64,000 nt of DNA from Lathyrus oleraceus (Eukaryota; Streptophyta; Magnoliopsida; Fabales; Fabaceae): positions 355,143,400 to 355,207,399 of the forward strand of contig NC_066579.1 of the NCBI RefSeq assembly GCF_024323335.1, written 5' to 3'. The position numbers were made by a program, and so were the translations under genes. Below, piece by piece: positions 1-11,127 of this stretch. The notes below the pieces were generated by a model, which saw only the letters and a program-made list of their open reading frames with translations, had not been told where the DNA came from and made no database searches. Numbering within the stretch: position 1 is the first letter of the stretch; each line of letters starts with the position of its first letter.

Positions 1-3000
1 AGCACTCAAGTTAGTTCATCATACCAATGGACCTACAACAAAACAAAGGTTAATAATCAAAGCAACTTTCATCTCAAGTAATGAGACCAAACCAAACATT
101 AGTGCTAAATGCTCAATACCTGAAACACAAAACACAATTGGTGAGTACAAACCACTAGTACAAAGACTAGGGTCAAAGGCAAGTCAATATGACCAAAACA
201 GAAGTCAACATTTCACATGAAGCACATCCAATTAAACAAGAAAGAGTCCTCAAAAGGACCAAAGCCAATTCAAAAGGCAAAGCCATCAAATGAACAAGAT
301 AAGGAAAAGGGAAGCAATGTGATCAAAATTGGACATCAAGAATAGAAAATCCACATTAAAACAGAAATGTATCCCATGATCATGAAATTTTTTATGTGAG
401 TTTAACATGTTATGGAAAAGCATCATACCAAAGATTAAATCCAGAAGAGCTCAATTAGTGTATGAATGAAAATGCACAAGTGCAAGGTACAAAATGTTAC
501 ACCAAATGTCACACTACATGTCCATGTGTCCAAAACAGTGGTATCAAATGATAAAAATGCCAAACAAAATCCAAAACATCATGTCACATGTTAGGATCAA
601 GCATGTCAAATTTCACATCAATTGGATAAACCATGAGCATTTTACAAAGCATATAGCACAACATGTCAATTTGGCATCATGTTCAATCACACAATCACAA
701 TTAAAAATCCAGAAGCACAAAAATCATGCAAACAACACCAAAAAATAATAGACATCAACACAAGCATATGAAAAAAAGTTTGGACCAATTTGGACATTCC
801 TACTATTTTTAATGATTTTTTAAAGTTGAAGAAAAATATTGAAACAATATGAAATAATAGGAAAATGAAATGTGAATTAACAATGGAAAGTGCACACAGC
901 CAGACTCGAACCCATGCATTGAAGGTTAAGGAGCGCTCAAGTGAAAAAAACAATTGGAAATCAAAAAATGAAATGCGCTAGGCTCGAACTCAGGTCTGCG
1001 CGGTCCTTGAAGCGCTTAAATGAAATTAAAAAAAAAAGCAAAGCGAAGGTTCAAACACAGGTGTTAAAGGTTACGGGCGCGTTTGAAGCAAACCCTAGGG
1101 AGACGAACCAGACGGCCGGAATAGTGATTCTGGTCGTCTTCTCCGATTGCATCGCCGGTGGAGGTAACAAGAAAAATTCCAGAAACTCACGAAATTAGTA
1201 CCGTTCGAAAGGTCGTTCATCATACATCTCAAAAATCATATCCATTCATCCTAATACTCCATAAATCAAACGGATCGATCAAAAACATATTGAACATCAA
1301 AACTTCATTTCCACATATCTATCTCATTTCTTATTCATTTCAAATTCTAAAACTATCAGAATCATCAGCATCAAAAGATCTACAGGTTCATGGGAATGAA
1401 TTAGAGAAAAGAGAGAGTCGAAATTCCACTTACTTGATGTGCAGTGATCTATATACGCGTCCTCAGGTGCTCAAATTCTCCAGATCTGCTCCAGTACTTG
1501 TATCTTGAAGCTTTGTGTATAAAGAAGCACTTGAAATCCACTAGATCTTGTTCAATTTCAACAATCCGTTTCCATGTTCATGCACTTGGTATGCTCAAGA
1601 TCTTGATCAATTCTTCAATTCCATGGTTCAATCCTGCTCAAAATTCAACAAGGAGTAAGAATATGCAAAGAAAATCAAGGTTTTTGTGAAGAATTTGGGA
1701 ATTTGAGAGAGAAAATTGGGAGGGAAAATGTGAATTCTAGATCTCAAATTGTTGTTATGGCAAATTCTGTTAGGATTAGGCTTATATATGGTGTGTTAAT
1801 GACTTTGCTAATCCCACTTAAGCCTTGGCTAAACATGATTAGGGAAAATTGAAGTGAAGTGCAAAAAATGAAAAATGAGCTTGCATGGCTAATCCACACG
1901 TGAACAATACATGCAATGGCTATGATCTCACTTAAAACCATCTAATAAACACAATGGAAGTGGTATTTTATTGGTAGCATCAACCAAATTTAAATTCTTG
2001 AATTTCCCTCCAAAATATACATGAATTAACAAGTTATCACATGAGCTTTTTTCATGCAATGCAATGGTTGATTTGGAAAGTATTGGTCAAGACAAGCATT
2101 TTGCAAAAAGAGTGGACCAATTTGGAGTTTTGAATCAAAAGTTATGCCATGTTGAACTTCCATGTACACTTTGTAATCATTTGGCCATAACTTCTCAACC
2201 AATTATCAGATGATCATGGAATAGGACTTTTTGAAAATGGGAGAGAAAGATCTTCAACTTTAATTTTCACAAAAAAATCCATTTTAAGCTTCTTTGATGT
2301 TGAAAAGTCAAGTTGAATGTGAACCAAAAACTTGCCATTTTTGGAAACTTTCAATTACAGGTCACTTTCCATTTTTGGAAACTTTTGCCCTGACTTCAAA
2401 ATATTCAAGATAGATGTTTGAAATAACAAATGAACCTCTTTTGAACATGATTGAGGTGTCTCAACTCATTTCCCCACCTCATAGCCCTCAGCTCTTGCAC
2501 AGTTGACTTTTGTGGTCCTCAGATGACCTTGACATGCCCTGATCAGCTTGAACCTCTACCACTTGAGGAAATTTCTCAAAAATGAACCCCTAGCTCATAA
2601 AAGCCCAATATGATGATCATGTGATCCTCATCCCATAAAATACCTCATCTCCTTGAGAAATCCCTGGTTGGAAGAATGCAATGATTAGGGTTGACCAGAG
2701 GTCAAAACCCAAATCCATAGGAACTTGAGAATGCACTATGAAACCCTTGATGATGATAAAACCATGATGATGGTAATATATCCTTGCAAGCAAAATAATG
2801 TTCAAGATCTTAGAAGAATCAAGAAACCCTAATAGAAGTGCAAACCCTCAGATGGTTGATCATCAATCGATGGAAACCCTCAGGCTTGAATCATGCAACT
2901 TACCATCTTCTGAAAAGACTTGGAGGATGATCTTCTTTTTTCCATATGATATACAAAAATGCAAATGCCTAATGTCCTAAAACATGAAATGCAATGTGCT

Positions 3001-3043
3001 AAACTAGTTCCAAGAAGAGGAGGGCAAATTTTGAGGTGTTACA
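1..3043 (-). mobile_element. Element A: partial LTR of an Ogre/Tat-like retrotransposon
   Basis: The right end (3043) reads TGTTACA on the plus strand, so on the minus strand an LTR starts TGTAACACCTC and runs off the left edge. The interior matches stretches of the D LTR (for example 2161-2330 against 59640-59810, and 121-250 against 57670-57790), which makes it a related LTR in minus orientation. No primer site or polypurine tract adjoins 3043, so this is an outer end. It is either the 5' LTR of a minus-strand element lying to the left, or a solo LTR. The flanking 5 bp are ACCCT (3044-3048), and the same 5 bp would be expected at the unseen left end. Short ORFs inside show no domain and are treated as chance. 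Confidence 0.75.
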
Positions 3044-3406
3044 ACCCTCATTAATTGAGGTGGCAGATCTGATAGCTGCACGTGTGTCATCCATTGTACA
3101 CCCTAGTCAACGCGCTGCAACAATGGTATTTAAAACCAATGGCTATGATTAAAACATTTAAACAAGATCTGATGGTTGAGAGGCATGACAACACACCACC
3201 GACGTTAAGGCGCCGTTCTTCTTCTCCGGTGGACCTCACCGGAATGGTCCACCAGGAACCATCACCAAAATGAAAAACAAGGACATGGATTTAAAGAAAA
3301 AATGCTCAAGAGCTCGAATATAGCCTCAATTTTCTCCAATTCCAAGTATATAAAAAGATACAGGGATTTGAATTTTGAGGATCATGAACTGTTTCGATTT
3401 GACCTC
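3044..3406 (-). repeat. Element H: slice of an older Ogre-type LTR, minus orientation
   Basis: Read on the minus strand, this 363-bp piece aligns with the middle of the B LTRs (about 22500-22870 and 52970-53340). It shares the stretch beginning GATCATGAACTG (reverse strand), the TCCGGTGAGGTCCACC region and the GCCACCTCAATTAATGAGGG region. It is bounded on the left by the terminus of A and on the right by the terminus of B, so it is the visible remnant of a host LTR that received both insertions. It is the oldest layer in the window and has no coding capacity. Confidence 0.8.
3402..3406. repeat. Left target-site duplication of element B (ACCTC)
   Basis: These 5 bp lie immediately before the TGTAAGACCCC start of B's 5' LTR. 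The matching copy should lie beyond the right edge of the window, so it cannot be confirmed here. Confidence 0.45.
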
Positions 3407-4912
3407 TGTAAGACCCCAAATTTGACCCTAAGATCCCTCATGCTATCTCATCATATGCATTGACATTGGGATCACACCTTGGCATCCTCCTTACCCCTCA
3501 TTCACTGGGTTTGCATTGGGAGAGATCACCAAGCACATTTGATTATATCATACTTCATTTTTCATTATTTACTAACCAAAATACCAAAAATATGTCAATG
3601 TATAGTTTGTTGCTTTTGTAGGTAGTGTGTGTGCTCACTTATGCCCCATCAAGCTCATATCTAGGGTTTAAGACCCCCAATGCAAGGAGCTCAATCAATA
3701 AATGTTTCAAATTGGCTCTAAGTATCATATATGGATACCTATGATCTTCACATGTTATTTTGATCAAGAAATCATCAAGAGTTTGGAGTTGGTTTGCTTG
3801 GGAAACCCTAATTCATCAAGGTATCTTGTGTGACTTCTCCAACAAATTTCTTCAACAATTGATCAAATATTTCAAGGATACTTCACCTTATATCATCTTA
3901 TAAATATATGATCCTCCATGAGTCCCAAAAGTCAAGAAAATGTCATGCTAGCAAGTTGGTTCATGGTGGTTGACCAGAGGAAGTCAACTGGTCAAAACTG
4001 GGGTTCCCTAGACCCTGTCTCCTACAATGTTTTTCATATAAAAATGATTCCAAGATAAAAGTTCCTCAAAATGGAATTACAAACAACTTTCATGTTGAGG
4101 TCAAGATCTAGTTTTGCTTTAAAAGTCATTTTTTATGATGAAAGATTATAGCTCATTTTGTCTAAACCCTAGTTTGGAGGTCAACTTCCCAAGGCAATAA
4201 CTTGCTCATTTTTTATGAGATTAAATCCATTAAAATTTCATAATCAAATTCAATATATCTACTTCAACTTTTATGTTTGGTGGAAGTTTAAATTCAACTT
4301 GCGAATGCATGTGCCAAGAGGAAACATTATAGGTCATTTTGGGCCATTACCATTGAACAAGGGATTTTCCTCAACTTCTAAAATGCATAACTCCTTCATG
4401 CCAAATCAAAATGAGGTCAAATTTGTGACTAAATTTAATAGGTCTGAAAGAGATAATAGTTTTATGAAGTAATGTTTCTCATTTGAAGTCCATAGAAAAA
4501 GTTATTCAAGGTGGAAGAAGTATACTTTTGACTTGGGACTTAGAAAATTTTCAAATATGTTTGATTTCCCAAACTTCCACCTCAAAATTCATCATGATAC
4601 AAGCTTAAAATGAAAAAGTGTTTAACATTAAAGTTTTTCCCCTTGATCTCACCTTTCAAAAACATCCAAGATCATCTCATTTGGATTAAAATTGAGGGAC
4701 TTGCGCATGGCTTCATTATGGAAAGTGTTTTGGCAAGATAGGATTTCAAGTGATCGAATTCTTTTGCATGCTTGCACATAATGCATTCAACACACTTTAT
4801 ACACGAATTAGGAGTGGATTGCGTCATCCCTAAGGCCCAAATGATTGCCCATGCACCCATGCAAAGGAGTTTCCAAATTTGTCCAAATTTCAAATGGTGC
4901 AAATATCAGGTG
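3407..4912 (+). repeat. Element B 5' LTR, first part
   Basis: The LTR starts TGTAAGACCCC and matches 51118-52602 of the 3' LTR over its full length with scattered substitutions and small indels. It is cut at 4912 by element C and continues at 22275. No gene is present; ORFs such as 4215-4472 fall inside LTR sequence and show no domain. Confidence 0.92.
4908..4912. repeat. Target-site duplication of element C, left copy (AGGTG)
   Basis: AGGTG here equals 22270-22274 on the other side of C. The corresponding site in B's 3' LTR (about 52598-52602) has a single AAGTG and runs straight into the sequence that follows C, so it is an empty-site paralogue. Confidence 0.97.
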
Positions 4913-5402
4913 TGTCGCATTGCGCGAAAAACCGGCGGGAAATCAAAACAACAGAGCCGCCACTGTGCGTTATTTATCCCAAAAGAGGGAAAGGAAACGC
5001 TCGAAGTAAACCTGGAAAAGACATGGTCTCGCGACCAAAGAGAGATGGGATCGGGAGTCGGTTATACGAAGGGAAGGTATTAGCACCTCTACGCATCCGT
5101 CGTACTCGACGGGATCCACGCACAAAAGGAAGGATAAAGTTTGCTAAACACTGCTCAAACATCACACACTGGCTGAAAGAGACACAGGAAAACAAAAGAA
5201 ACTAACTCGGCAGGATATCGCATCCTGGGCCTACGTAGTCTGTCAGGCACAGACATCAGAGTCGACGTAGTTCAGGACTAGGGGAAATGTGCTCGCTAGG
5301 ATGTCGCATTCTATGCATACGTATCTTCTCGGACTATAGAAGAATCAGAGCACTCGTAGCTCGGCTAACACGCGCCAAACAAAACCACACACAGGAAACC
5401 GA

Positions 5403-5602
5403 CTGCCAATCGCTGGACTTACATCAGACTCCACACAAACAGGAAAACATGGAAACCGAATGCCAATCGCTGGACTTACATCAGACTCCGAACCAAACAA
5501 ACACACACTGAAAACCAAATGCCAATCGCTGGACTTACATTGGACTCCAAGCACACAACAATAGGATACGGAATGCCAATCGCTGGGCTTACATCCATCT
5601 CC
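5403..5602. repeat. Four-copy short repeat inside the C LTR
   Basis: The core TGCCAATCGCTGGACTTACA recurs near 5403, 5461, 5520 and 5574, spaced about 55-60 bp and each followed by CTCC-type sequence. A last-unit variant has GGGCTTACA. The copy at 19740-19937 has the same four units. A related core, TGCCAATCAATGGTCTTA, is repeated nine times in the D LTR. Confidence 0.85.
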
Positions 5603-5972
5603 TAACACACACAAGGGACAAAAACAAAAAGGGCGCCCGGAGAGATCAGCTCATCTCCTGCCTACGTACCTCATCTGGTATGAGGATCAGGGCGACGTAG
5701 TTCCCCTACGCAGGGACAAAGGACTAGCCTAACCAGATACAAAGGGAGACACAAACTACTAGGGAGACTACGACTCGAGCCTAGAAGTTGTCATGCATAC
5801 GATCCCTAAGTTAAGGTTGCTATCTAACTTGCACAGGGAGCAAGCTATCCTAAACAGCACAGGCAAAGCAATCATCACACAAATAGCACACACTATATAC
5901 AAACAAAGTGGGCTCACACAAGGTTAGGCCGTGAAACACAAGCCAACTGGAATCGGGTAAAGTTAGCTCTTA

Positions 5973-5995
5973 ACCCTAACATTGAGAGTTAGGGT
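5973..5995. other. Hairpin with telomere-like arms in the C 3' LTR
   Basis: ACCCTAAC and GTTAGGGT form a perfect 8-bp stem around a 7-nt loop. The same hairpin is at 20309-20331 in the other C LTR and at 56981-57003 in the D LTR, although those two LTR families differ widely elsewhere. Confidence 0.7.
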
Positions 5996-7933
5996 GAAGC
6001 AGATGAAATGGGAAGTGAGAGGTGTGCCTCACAGCTCTTATCCCTGGCTTGGGAGAGCTTGACTCAAATAGAAGGTTTGGGAGTTCAAAAAGCAGGAACT
6101 CTTCTATCCACTTGACTGACTCAACAAGGATCTTGGGTTAATATCCACAATGCATCAACATGTAATGTGAGCAAAGGGATGACACACTGACTAGCAGGAG
6201 ATGGACTACACATCTCTTTTATCTGCCAATTGCCTTATCAAAGGACTTTTCCTGCTTGGCACAAAAATAAACAAACACAAGCATTGCCTCTTAAGGAGGA
6301 CTTCAGACAGGTGCTTGCCCAAGTAACAGGACAGGTCTTCCAGACTACATGAAGTCAGAGACATTATACCTCAATGCTTATGCAATCAAGCAAAGCAAAA
6401 GCAAGTTCACAATGAACTCAAGCAACTAAAGTACCTGAAAACAATCCAAATCAGTCAATACACAACTCAAAAAAGTCAAACAGATAGTTAATAGTCAACA
6501 TTCCACAAACAATGCACCAATGTGCAAGGCACAAGCTCAACTCAAATGAGCTAAAAGCCACCTTGTTGGAGAAATAGAAGTGGAATTGGTTGATTCAGGT
6601 CCTGGAAAGCAGAAACAGGTGATCTCCAATGCTTAAATGGATGAATGGATGAAGAAAAATAGCTTAATCTTGCTCGATCTGTCCAGAAATTCCAACTGCC
6701 ATTGATGGATGTAAGCTTCAATAGTTCTCAAATCTGCATGAAATCCTTCGAATCCTGCTTCAATCCAGCTCAATTATGCTTGTGGATGATGATTCAATCA
6801 AGGAAATAGCAATGTGTATGAAAAAAATTGAAGAAAAGTTGAGAGAAAAATTTGTGAAGATTGGATCTAGATCTGAATTCTGGTGTTGTTAATCCAATTT
6901 CTGTTATGATTATGCTATATATATGTTGTGCTAATGAAACTCTTAATCACAGTTAAGCCAATGCAAGTGGATTAAGTGAAAGCCAAGTGTAATGCCAAAT
7001 TTACAAATGCACCCTTATGTATGTAATGCAATGCTACAGTACACGAAATTATGTGGAAATTCACTTAAAATGCTATGTAGAAGCCAAATGCAATGCTAGG
7101 AAGTGAAAACAATGCACAATTTTTGAATTTGGAATTTCCCTCCAAAATTCAAATGAAAAGTCAAATATTTTTGCAATGGAAATGCATGGTTTATGATGCA
7201 TGTATTAGATAGTGCATGTCAAGACATGAATGTACAAAAAAGAATCACTCTAATTGGCCTTATGGTTTGAAAGTTATGCATGCTTGAAGTTCAAATTAAC
7301 TTGGCAATGATTGATCCATATCTTTTCAACCATACATGAGAAATTCATGTTCTTGGACGTTTTGGAAAGGTGAGAGCAATATCTTCAACTTTTATGTTGG
7401 ACACAATTTTATTTGAAGCTTGCTTGATGATGTAATCTTGAGGAGAAAACCTTTCCATTTTTGGCAATTTCAAATTACAGGTCACTTACTATTTTTGGAA
7501 ACTTTTCATCTGACGTCAAATTTTTTAATGTTGATGTTTGAAATGTCAAATGAGACTTGTATGGACATGAATGAGGCCTCTCTAACCATCTCCCACCTTC
7601 AAATCCATGATTGAATGCACAGTTGACTTTGGTTGACTTTCTAGGGTTTTAGATGAATTGCATCTTGACTGATGATCTCTGAACATCCAACCTTTGGCCA
7701 AACCACTTCAACATGATCCTTAGGTCTCATGGACTCATTGAACCAACCCTAGGGCTTTGCTTCAATAGGAAATGCCCTTGCTTGCTTGCACAACTGGATC
7801 TCCTGACCAGTCTTGACTGATGACTTGCACTAGGCAATGGACAATGCAATGCTATGCAGTGGACAATGCAATGCTAATGACCTAAAATGAAAATGAATGT
7901 ACAAAATGGTGGGTTCAAATTTGAGTTGCTACA

Positions 7934-7950
7934 GCTGCCCCTATTCAATC
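7934..7950 (-). other. Element C polypurine tract
   Basis: On the minus strand this reads GATTGAATAGGGGCAGC, immediately before the 3' LTR start TGTAGC. It shares AATAGGGGCA with the tracts of B (51101-51117) and D (60417-60433). It is the expected primer for plus-strand DNA synthesis. Confidence 0.88.
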
Positions 7951-8149
7951 AATTGGGAACCCGAACGGATGAGAGCAACGGCTGTTAGACCTTTAGGGTA
8001 AACAGGGATTGAATACCAAGAACCATAGAAATTTGCACTCTGAGGGGATCCAAGAAAGGAAAGTTCATCAACGGAAGCTTCCACTGGGATCTGATATTTA
8101 TTACTGGGGATTTTGATTTTTCCTCAAAACAAAGAAACCACATCCAGAC

Positions 8150-9235
8150 ATCGAAGGACGATGAATGGGAATAGAAATCACAGCCAGACGTCAGCGGACG
8201 ACCAGGAAAAACTCGACGTTTATCGAAACCAACGGAGAGGTAACCAGACATTAACGAATGACTGGGAAAGACTTGACCAGACGTCAACGGACGAAAGGGA
8301 GAAGCTCGACGTTTATCGACACCAACGGAGAAGGAGAAGCTCGACGTTTATCGACACCAAGGGAGAAGGAGAAACTCGACGTTTATCGACACCAACGGAG
8401 AAGGAGACCAGACAGGACATTTACCGACGACTCTATTGGGGAACTCTGATGGGGATCGACCAGACATTAATGAATGACTGGGGAATAGGATATACAATCA
8501 GACGTCAACGGACGAATGAGAAAAACTCAACGTTTATCGAAACCAACGGAGAGGTAGCCAGACATCAATGGATGAACTGTGGGGAAGGGTACAACTAGAC
8601 GCCAACAGACGCATAGGAAAAACTCAACGTTTACCAAAACCAACGGAGAGGTAGCCAGACATCAACAGATGACCTGGAAAATACAACTAGATGTCAGCGG
8701 ACAACTAGGAAAAACTCGACGTTTACCGAAACCAACGGAGAGGTAGCCAGACATTAACGAATGACTGGGGAAAACTCGACCAGACGTCAACAGACGAACG
8801 GGAGAAGCTCGACGTTTATCGACACCAACGGAGAAGGAGAAGCTCGACGTTTATCGACACCAACGGAGAAGGAGACCCTACTGGGGAAGAGAGAAATACA
8901 TCTAGATGTCAACGGACAACTAGGAAAAACTCGACGTTTATCGAAACCAACAGAGAGGTGACTCTGAGGGGAAAGGTATCACTATACATCAACAGACACA
9001 TAGGAAAAACTCAACGTTTATCGACACCAACGGAGAGGTGACTCTGAGGGGAAAGGTATCACTATACGTCAACGGACATATAGGAAAAACTCAACGTTTA
9101 TCGAAACCAACGGAGAGGTAATCAGACATCAACGGATGAACTGGGAAGAAAGAAATACATCTAGATGTCAACGGACAACTAGGAAAAACTCGACGTTTAT
9201 CGAAACCAACAGAGAGGTAACCCTACTGGGGAAGA
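8150..9235 (-). repeat. Tandem repeat array in the 3' UTR of element C
   Basis: The core CTCGACGTTTATCGA(A/C)ACCAACGGAGA occurs about 13 times. At 8304-8407 it forms three head-to-tail units of about 35 bp. Elsewhere it alternates with blocks of the CAGACGTCAACGGACGA kind, giving longer units of roughly 60-95 bp. It lies between integrase and the 3' LTR, the hypervariable 3' UTR position known in Ogre elements as a source of satellite DNA. Apparent ORFs (for example 8113-8598) are translations of the repeat and not genes. Confidence 0.9.
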
Positions 9236-10480
9236 AATAAGGGTATTACGAACATCGAAAGATGATGTTTACTGACATCAAAAGAAGACCAGACATTAAC
9301 CGATGACTCAATGTTTACCGACACCGAAAGAATGGTGTTTACCGACACCAAAGAAATAACACACGCGGGTGCTGACATGACACTGACCAGTATCACGATA
9401 TGACATCTGCATATGTCGGGGCAAGGCTAAACGCTTGCTGGGGATCCCACTGGGGAGAATCAAGCTTTCCTTTCACACACGGGTGAGGAAATAAACCTCT
9501 TTGGGGAAATATCAACCCTGAATGCTGTCAGGAGCAACTGTAGCAAACGTGTTGTATAGATGTTGAACAAAGATCCGCCTCTGCCGGGGATATGGTCTGA
9601 TTAGGTTTCAACACATGAATGCATATGTTTGAATTTTTCTATGGCGTAATGCTCCATATTGAATGGAAATGCTACGCAATTTGAAGATGCAATGATTACT
9701 ATATGCAAAATGCAAAATGATGAACTCCGGCTGGGGAGCCAAACTGATCAGATACTCCAACCCTGCGGGGAGACTCTGACTGAGGAATACTCTGCGGGGA
9801 GAACACCGACTTCTCACTCACGCTGGAGAAATAATACTGTTGCTGGGGAAAAGATCCCAATCCACTCGGGGACTCCGCTTGGGGAATTAACAATGCGACT
9901 TTGCTGAGGAACTACACAAGGCGACTTCACTGGGGAGAGTTGCCAACAGGTAGGATAAACTCTGCTTTGGGAAACAAATGCTACTCCGCTGGGGAAAACT
10001 CAACCAATCCACAGGTAGGATAAACTCTGCTGGAGATAATCTTCACCGGACCTGATCCACTCGGGGAACCTGCTGGGGAAAACCATCAACAGAAACCTCT
10101 GCTCGGGAGATCTGCTAGGGAAAGCAGCTCTATTGGGGATAACACACCAGATCAAGCTAGGGATGGGCCATAACCTTGTTGAGGAAAAGCCTACTCTGGT
10201 GGGGAAAGTAATATACCGGACCATGCTGGAGATAGACATCCACAACACTGCTGGGGATAAATGCTCACGACCACGCTGGGGATAACAGTACTTCGAACCT
10301 GACTGCTGGGGAATGGAACTACTCCATTGATACCTCCGCTGGGGATACAACATTCTATCAACCCAGTGGGGAACTCAATTGGGGAAGTACCTGCTGGGGA
10401 ATCGTCTTTACAGATAACAACCTGCAAAACAGCACAACACACATGCCCTAGGGGTTGCATGGACAAGATATGCTCAAGTG
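9236..10480 (-). repeat. 3' UTR of element C rich in CTGCTGGGGA-like motifs
   Basis: No coding region is present. On the plus strand, CTCYGCTGGGGA-type motifs recur about 20 times between about 9430 and 10410, for example CTGCTGGGGATA at 10248-10259. In the element's own sense these read TCCCCAGCAG, complementary to the C primer-binding site at 19227-19246. Apparent ORFs at 9608-10490 are by-products of the repetition. Confidence 0.75.
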
Positions 10481-10925
10481 TCCTCAACATTCAAAATGAT
10501 TTTCAAATGTTTTATCTTTCTGCACGTTATTGTTTAGCCTTCATGTTTTTATATGCAATGTTTATCAAAAATTCGGACGTTTTTGCAAACAAAACAGTAA
10601 AAATAAAAACAAGAGAGCTATTTATCTGAATAACGACTTTTATTGATTGAGAATGGGCCTGAAAAGGCGAATACATCGGGAAGCAATTCCTAGAAAGAGG
10701 TAATTGCGCACAAAAGAAAAAATCTATCCTAATGGCAATGTGAACACGGCATCCACTATTTCCCAATTCTGTTATAACTCACAGATCATCAGTTTTCCTC
10801 CTAACTTCCTTGCTTTCTGAGAAGAATGACTGGACCGATCACATCTTTGGAGATGGCAGACGACGAAGCGTGATAAAGTACAGATAACTCAGACTGTAGT
10901 GTTCGCTTTAATCCCTCTTTTGCCT
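10481..10925 (-). other. Non-coding 3' UTR segment of element C
   Basis: This is an AT-rich stretch between the repeated 3' UTR and the stem-loop array that follows the integrase stop. I see no gene, repeat or motif here; the small ORFs have no recognisable domain. Confidence 0.6.
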
Positions 10926-11118
10926 GGATCGCCCTTTCGGGTTTTCAATCCACCGGGATACCCATTTTTGCCTAAGTCGCCCTTGCGGGTTTTCGACTTA
11001 CCGGGTGTACAAATTCTTTTTATTTTTATCCCTAACTTTTTCCCGAACCTTTTCTTTCTGTTTTTTGGTTTGCCGGGATGCCCTTTTTTGCCTGGACTCT
11101 TTTATTCTTTTTGTCCAG
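10926..11118 (-). ncRNA. Candidate structured RNA array after the pol stop of element C
   Basis: In element sense, two stem-loops share one plan: an outer stem, AAAA on the 5' side, then an inner CCC-GNRA-GGG hairpin. Unit one (10951 to 10926) pairs GGATTG with CGATCC around CCCGAAAGGG. Unit two (11000 to 10973) pairs TAAGTCG with CGACTTA around CCCGCAAGGG. A third hairpin (CTGGAC/GTCCAG, 11118 to 11092) has a larger loop. GGCAAAA follows both main units. One outer pair of unit one is G.U in element sense but would be C.A on the opposite strand, which favours a role in the element RNA. Its function is unknown. The equivalent array in B is at 48273-48423. Confidence 0.55.
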
Positions 11119-11127
11119 CGGGTCAAT

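Larger units (their letters stand above)
4913..7933 (-). repeat. Element C 3' LTR
   Basis: On the minus strand it runs TGTAGC...GCGACA. It has the same 3021-bp length as the other copy, with substitutions only that I could see. It contains a four-unit internal repeat (5403-5602), a CCCTAAC/GTTAGGG hairpin (5973-5995) and a TATATATA stretch near 6917. It abuts the polypurine tract at 7934. ORFs inside (for example 4772-5083 and 5345-5614) recur in both LTR copies but lack any recognisable domain. Confidence 0.97.

Noticed and set aside
1158..1689. Host exon candidates in the left flank (ORFs of 116 and 81 codons)
   Set aside because: The region is LTR sequence similar to the D LTR, and the ORFs show no domain.
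5345..5614. 89-codon ORF repeated in both C LTRs, with a repeated peptide
   Set aside because: It is the translation of the four-copy short repeat and appears twice only because the LTR is duplicated.
8113..8598. 161-codon ORF
   Set aside because: It is a translation of the tandem array; the frame is broken and re-formed with repeat length and has no domain.
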